From assembly GCF_030867145.1 (NCBI RefSeq), contig NC_134431.1, positions 10,307,089 to 10,371,088 on the forward strand: a stretch of 64,000 nucleotides of DNA. The letters run 5' to 3'. This document shows, piece after piece, positions 58,701 through 64,000 of this stretch. Source of the stretch: Opisthocomus hoazin (lineage: Eukaryota > Chordata > Aves > Opisthocomiformes > Opisthocomidae). A program made the position numbers and the translations under genes. The notes below the pieces were generated by a model, which was given only the letters and a program-made list of their open reading frames with translations, had not been told where the DNA came from and made no database searches. Within the stretch, counting starts at the first letter, position 1, and every line of letters starts with the position of its first letter.

Positions 58701-61389
58701 CACCAACAGTAACAGCATTCAAACAGGAACAAGTGCAAACAGACAGCTCCTCACATCGCGCATCTCCATTCCCGGCAGTGGTCCCCGGGGTGTTCACCGT
58801 ACCCTGCAGAGCAGATGCTGCCCGAGTTAATGCAATTAATGAGTCCACCTGGAAAAGAGGCAGACGATCAGCTCAGGAAACAAAGCAGCAGTGTCACAGC
58901 CCTTATCCCCACCAGAGCCAGCAGCCACCTGAGGTAGCCGAGCGCCTGCTGAAGCCCTGGCCTTCCACGGCTTCCCAGTCCCACGAAGACCAGGTCTCCT
59001 GGAAGTCTGGGCTGACACCACTAACAGTTTTGCTTTAAGGTTTGGTCCGTTGCAGATCACTGAAATTTTCAAGCATTTAATTTGCAGGAATGAACTGGTA
59101 CATGGAAGCTTTTGTGATTACTGATCACCTTCCACAAGCCAGGCCTTCCAGAGATAGATGGATGCAACACGGGCTTTTCACATCTTCTCTGCAGTTGCAA
59201 CACCCAGCGAGCCACCAGCAAAATAACCCAAACCTGACATGCCTGACAGACAACACAGGTGCTTGCAGGCAAAGATAGCCTAGTAATTCACCTGCCCTCG
59301 AAGAAACCTTGTAATTTGTTAGCCTTGACCAAAAGGTGGTCTCCAACTGACACCCTGCACCACCAGCGCCTTGGAAGCACTGGCACAGGAGCAGCTCTGT
59401 GCAAGCAGGGCTGCGGCCACTCTCCTGCCTGCATGTGCCTTTCAGGAGGCTCAGTGCTGGAAGAAAGCAGTGCTACCAAAGGAGCTATTTCCCACAGCCA
59501 CCACCAGTCTTCTTCCACAGGTAGCACAGGAGGTCCTGAGCTCAAGTTCTTGTACCAAGGAATGCTTGAGGATTTATTACTACCCCCAGTCACTGTCCGA
59601 TCCAACGACTGCAAAAACTTCAGTGGAATACACCGAGGAGCTGGGCTGTCCCCTCTGCAGGGTGTGAAACGCTGCTTGGCAGATCTTTCAGGGGCAGGAG
59701 GGTTAAGGTGGGCAGCGCTGCCGGTGTTCCGTGGTAAGGTACCACACTCCCTTACGCTGCGGAGGGAAGGCCTAGAAGATGAAAGCCAGGGCTACAACAG
59801 CACCAAGCTCATTTTATTATTCCGAGCTGCACCTTCACCTTCTGCCCCTGCTCACGCAGTGCCCAGCCACCCAGCAAGCTGCTGGCAGACCCAAAGGGGC
59901 ACCTGCACCCAGCCTCTGCCCAGCCAAGCCACGGCCACCACAGCCCACTGGTGTGCTTCTCGGACGGGCTGGGCACCAGCACCCCGCCACGGCCAGCGTC
60001 CCCTGCCCCTCGGCCGGGGCTCTGCGCTGCCATCCCCTTCTCTCCACCAGCCCCTGAGCCTAACCTGGCTCCTCCTGCTCCCATCCCCATGAGAAGCGCA
60101 CAGAAGACAAAAGCAGCAGCTACCCGCTCCCCCCACAACCCTCCTGCACCCCTTTCCCAGACTCTGCATCCCCACAGTGCCGTCCCCCTTCATGGGGCCA
60201 CGGCCACCACCGCTCCTCTGCTCCTCACCACCAAGGGCAGCTCAGCCCCTTCCCACCGTACCATGGTCCTGGGGCAAGCCAGCGGCTGCAAAATCCTTTG
60301 CCATTTTCACCCCTGGAACTCCTCTGTGCTAACATTTGCCAGGCTGATGCATTAAATAACCAAACTGGATCAGCCACATTCAGGCATATAATAAATATTC
60401 TTGCAAGGGACCAAAGCAGCAGACGAGCTGTGCGAAGGCAGCTGCTGGTTTCCACAGCACTGCTCTGCTGTCCACCCGAACACGGCGTGCAGGAGTAGCG
60501 TTTCAAAGCACTCCTGCCTAACAAAATCAAGTTCTTGCACCATAAAAGTAATTCAGGGCTAATGCTGCTACCTTGTGCCCTGTACGACCGGTCGGGAGCA
60601 ATTCCTGCAAAGTTTTGAGGAAGTAAAACCAGAGTGAATTACAGCTCTCTCACAAAGGTAACAACCTTTCACCCAACAATTTAAAATCTCTGCATTATTT
60701 TCCTACATCAGACCCAACCAAGTAAGACTCCTGTGCAAATCTAAGCTTAAAAAAAAAAAACTAAATAAAAAGGTGCCAACATCTGGAGACACAACAAGGG
60801 AAAAGCCAAGAGCAGCTACCCGAGCACCGGGGAAGGCTCCTGACCTCCCTCCTCCCAGCACGCAGCAACCACCCTCTCCACGAGAAACAAGTCCAAGGTC
60901 TGAGAAACCCCTACTGTTGCAGCGAGAGTTACCAAGATGAAACAGCAACTTGCAGTGCAAGCGGCTTGTCAAAGCATTACTGTTTTCAGCTGCAGGAAGG
61001 AATTCCCTCCATTTCCCAGGCCCTGTCAGAAGAGCACAAAACCAGCAAGACAAGACATTTTCAGGGACTGTAGCCCAGCTCCTTGGAGGACCCTTGCTCC
61101 AGCATCAGGGTCCGGGCACGGACAGCAGAGCTCTGGCAGCCTGTTCCTGCACATCCCCTCTGGAGAAGCGAGAGGCATGCGGGACGGTCGTCCCGGGAGC
61201 GTGAGCACCTCAGCGCCGGGAACGAGCCTTGCAAAAAACCTCTGGAGCAGGATTAAACGGCTCGCCCCACACCAAGCTCTGCTTATTCCAAAGACAAGGC
61301 CCGTGCGATTGCACATAATTAAATCACAATCTGCCTCGCAGCCCTTTAACCGCCGCTGCTGCTCGCAAGACCTCCAAGCAAGGCAGTGA

Positions 61390-61680
61390 ACAAAAGCGAC
61401 CTCCTCGCCCGCAGACGCATTGCCTCGTACCTGCTGCCTCGCTGGGCTTCCCCGGCAGGCAGCGCGGCCCCGCGCACACACCAGAGCATCTCCTGGAGCC
61501 TCCGGCCGCTGCATCTCCACCAGCCGCGCCGCGCCTCAGCCCCAGCTCACCGCAGAGCGGAACAATCGGCCGCCTCATCCAGCGCACAATGGCCACGAAG
61601 AGCCAGACCCACACCATCACCCGGCCACGGCAGGGACAAAAGCGAGCGGGCGCTGGGGAACAGCGTCGAGTCAAAGCAGA
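61390..61680. promoter_or_regulatory. CpG island in the 5' part of B4GALT5
   Basis: About 290 bases are dense in CpG (roughly one per ten bases), against a low background on both sides. It lies upstream of B4GALT5 exon 2 and contains a candidate first exon on the gene strand. It may be a B4GALT5 promoter, an alternative promoter, or an intronic island if the usual exon 1 is further right. Confidence 0.5.
61551..61617 (-). CDS. Candidate alternative first coding exon of B4GALT5
   Basis: On the gene strand an ATG at 61,617 has G at both -3 and +4, a good start context. It opens MVWVWLFVAIVRWMRRPIVP followed by LC. The frame then meets the splice donor TGCG|GTGAGC (GT at 61,550-61,549). The 67 bases end in phase 1, exactly what exon 2 requires, and joining them would give a GTG valine codon, as in the human exon 1-2 junction. 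The peptide has a short hydrophobic stretch that could act as a membrane anchor. It does not resemble the known B4GALT5 N-terminus, and the positive residues follow the hydrophobic part instead of preceding it, so a type II topology is doubtful. No transcript evidence is available; it may be chance. Confidence 0.25.
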
Positions 61681-64000
61681 GCCTGCTGTATTTGTGCCGT
61701 CAGCTGGGTCTCCAGCAATTTACTTTCCCAGGTGGCTCTGGAAGCCCAGGGATGTAAATGGTGAGAGGGGTGTGTGGGGAGGACACACGGGTATTGGACG
61801 GGAGCACAGCGAAGGAGGCAGCGCTGGCTGTTTACATTGGATCGCTCAGCACAAACTTGAGGCCACAAGAAAATGTCAGTTCCGTAGGAGGAAACCTTGG
61901 TGAAGGACAGAAGCGAGGCGCTACCCCAGGCATCCCATAAACCAGGGCACAATGCAAACACAAGCCCCAAAAGCTCTGGGCTCCCTGTGGGTACCAAGCA
62001 TGGCGATCTGCTGACTGTAAACATGAATTTCTTCCGGCATTTCCGTCTCGAGCAGACCAAGGGCACACTGGCGTTACCTGGTTTGCACGGCGCCAAACAG
62101 AACAGCCGGCTGGCGGACAGGCCAGCGCCCGGGTAGGCAACCCAGAGCCCAAGCTGGGCTCCCCTTCGCCATCCCCAAAAGGGCACCAGAAACAGTTTTC
62201 CTGCATCTCCAGCCAGTAAGGGAAGCAGCAAGCGTGCCAGCTCCACGCCAACGCGCTGAGACAGCACCCAGAACTGCAACTGTCCCAGTTTTCTCCTGGC
62301 ACTGGCACACAGCTGCTCCAACACAACAAGCCTCAGCAACACCAGTGGATTTTCTTCCCCCTCAAACCAGGGGCTTGGGGACAGCCCGGGCCCAGCTCTG
62401 CCCTCCGCCATGGTGACAGCTCGCCCTGGCACAGGGATGCTCAGACCCTCGCTGCCATCCCAGCGCGGCGCTGTGCCCAGCTCGGAGGGGCTGATGCTGC
62501 CCAGGCAGGGCAGACTGGCTCCAGCCCTGGCCACTCAGCCCCACGAGCGGAGGTTTGCTGTAGGAGCCCCTTCCCAGCAGCCTGTGGCACTGTGCAGACG
62601 AAAGCCCCTCCAGACTCAGTCTCCAGCCAGTCCAAGCTCGCTCGCAGCTTCAGGTCCCGTTTATTTGGATTTCTTAATTAACATACGATCAAGGAATGGA
62701 TTAACCACTCCTCTGCCCGTGGTTTAGCCGATGAGCCCTTCTTCAGCCGCGACCCCAACACCTCCTGCAAGGGACAGTTTTAGCGCAGAGGTGTCTTCAG
62801 GTCCTTCAGCAGATGCAGAAAACCAGCCCAGCCCTACCCCACCACACAAGGTGGTGGTGGGCAGGCTGAAGGGCCCCAGAGAGCACCTCTCCATCAGATG
62901 CCACGCAGTCGATTTATTAAAACCCCCAGCTCTGCTCGTGTCCTATCTCACTTTTCCTCCAAGCTTCTCCTTACCACTCAGCCTGAAAGCAAACTCCCTC
63001 CAAGCGCTGGGAAGATGGGCCCAGCTGCCCCGAGAATCCTGGGATGGGTTTTCAGGACAGAAAATTTTTGGCTGAAAGGCGTCGGGGAGAGGGGGGAAGG
63101 AAACAGATCTTCTGTCACCTGATGGGGAGATGACTCAGAACATCACTGACATCCATGGGCGGGTGGGGACAGGGACCACATTCACCTCTCCGCCTTCTCG
63201 TCCAGCATCGCAGACAGGGAGAACATGGGGCGGGATGCGACTGTGCTATCTGAGGTCCACGCAGGGAAAGGCCTCTGGGCAGAGAGCTGGTCTCCAGCAC
63301 CTCTAGGACTGGTGACCACACAGGAGTGGCACAAAATGAATCAGACAACCCCAGAAAAGGATCAAAACCATCCTTGTAAGAAAAGTTTCCTTCTGAAACC
63401 GTGCAGCCATTGCCTTCAGGCCTGGGGAAGCCTGCCCACAGCTATGCTGCAGCTCTTGGAGAAGACACCCCATGCGCCTGCCTGGCAACGGGCTGCAGAA
63501 CGCATCTGAGAAAACAACCGCCGGCCCCACGGCAGCACGTCAACAGGACACGTTTATCGAGGGAGCAGGCGGCGGCTGCACCACGTGTTAGCACCAGTAC
63601 GAAACTGTGCTCCGATGGACGCAAGAGAATGGCTCAGCAGCTCCCAGGCCAGCCTGCAGGACATCGGCCAGCCCGACGGGACAGCAAAGCGCTGGGCCAC
63701 CGAGGAGAGTGGTGGGGAGGCCAAGGGTGTGTGTCCTCACTCAGGCTGTGCCCAGGACACGAGCCCCACGAGCCCCAGGGCTTCACACACCCGCCAACCC
63801 CCACCGAGCCCTGCGAAAGGCTCCCAAAGCCCAGCAGCAGCCATGGGACATCATCTGCAAACAAAAACCCGCAGAAGTCACCTTGAAAAGCACGCACAGG
63901 TCTCCCTGGGATGTCCATGCTAGGGATGGCATGAGCAATACCAATGACACCTCAAGGAGAAACTCCCATTCGCAAGATTTCTTTTGAAAGGATTGTTTTT

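Larger units (their letters stand above)
38695..64000 (-). other. B4GALT5 intron 1 (at least 22.9 kb; to the window end if the usual exon 1 is used)
   Basis: The acceptor is at 38,696-38,695. The usual exon 1, with a short Arg-rich tail, a Phe/Leu/Ser-rich membrane anchor and VYVAPG, was not found up to 64,000. The stretch therefore is intron, and upstream DNA if a promoter lies near 61.5 kb. It contains CR1 copies at 40,333-41,240 and 51,297-51,561, several microsatellites and A-tracts, and CpG-rich patches at 42.4 and 61.4-61.7 kb. The remaining open frames on both strands have no recognised homology. Confidence 0.75.

Noticed and set aside
61671..62534. 287-codon minus-strand frame near the right end
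   Set aside because: No recognised domain was seen, and it overlaps other equally long frames. It is not linked to B4GALT5 by phase or splice sites.
1..64000. Possible endogenous retrovirus, CRISPR array, tRNA or rRNA gene, or bacterial-type system
   Set aside because: No LTR pair, gag/pol/env frame, spaced direct-repeat array or RNA-gene structure was recognised by reading. The interspersed repeats seen are CR1.

Overview
The window looks like a bird nuclear genome. It is GC-rich vertebrate DNA with long introns and consensus splice sites. Its recognisable interspersed repeats are CR1 non-LTR retrotransposons with the typical avian 3' end (tandem ATTCTATGAT / ATTCTGTGAT-like octamers). No bacterial-style operons, tRNA or rRNA genes, CRISPR arrays or LTR retroviral proteins are recognisable.

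The main gene is B4GALT5 on the minus strand. Coding exons 2 to 9 lie between 38,694 and 26,845, and the 3' UTR probably ends near 23,870. The exons add up to 1,052 coding bases in consistent phase. With a first exon of the usual 115 bases they would give a 388-residue protein, the usual length. The product is a Golgi type II beta-1,4-galactosyltransferase of the lactosylceramide-synthase pair B4GALT5/B4GALT6. All introns examined are GT-AG except intron 8, whose donor is AG|GCAAGT (GC-AG). The usual exon 1 was not found, so intron 1 runs to at least the right end of the window. A CpG-rich block near 61.5 kb holds a candidate alternative first exon in the right phase.

Downstream of B4GALT5, as in the human PTGIS-B4GALT5 order, one clear exon of prostacyclin synthase (PTGIS, CYP8A1) lies on the minus strand at 11,261-11,093. 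Its acceptor, length and reading frame are intact, but the expected donor is not GT. The other PTGIS exons were not recognised by reading, apart from a possible nine-residue remnant of the exon 5 start near 13.8 kb.

Layout: 1-255, CR1 fragment; 256-9,837, no gene seen; 9,838-10,300, old CR1; 11,093-11,261, PTGIS exon; 18,400-19,400, CpG island with a GC minisatellite; 23,870-38,694, B4GALT5 3' UTR and exons 9 to 2, with a CR1 and an AT-rich repeat in intron 8; 38,695-64,000, B4GALT5 intron 1 with two further CR1 copies, microsatellites and two CpG-rich patches. No new enzymatic or defence system was found. The points most worth checking are the PTGIS splice defect, the candidate B4GALT5 first exon and the GC-AG intron.
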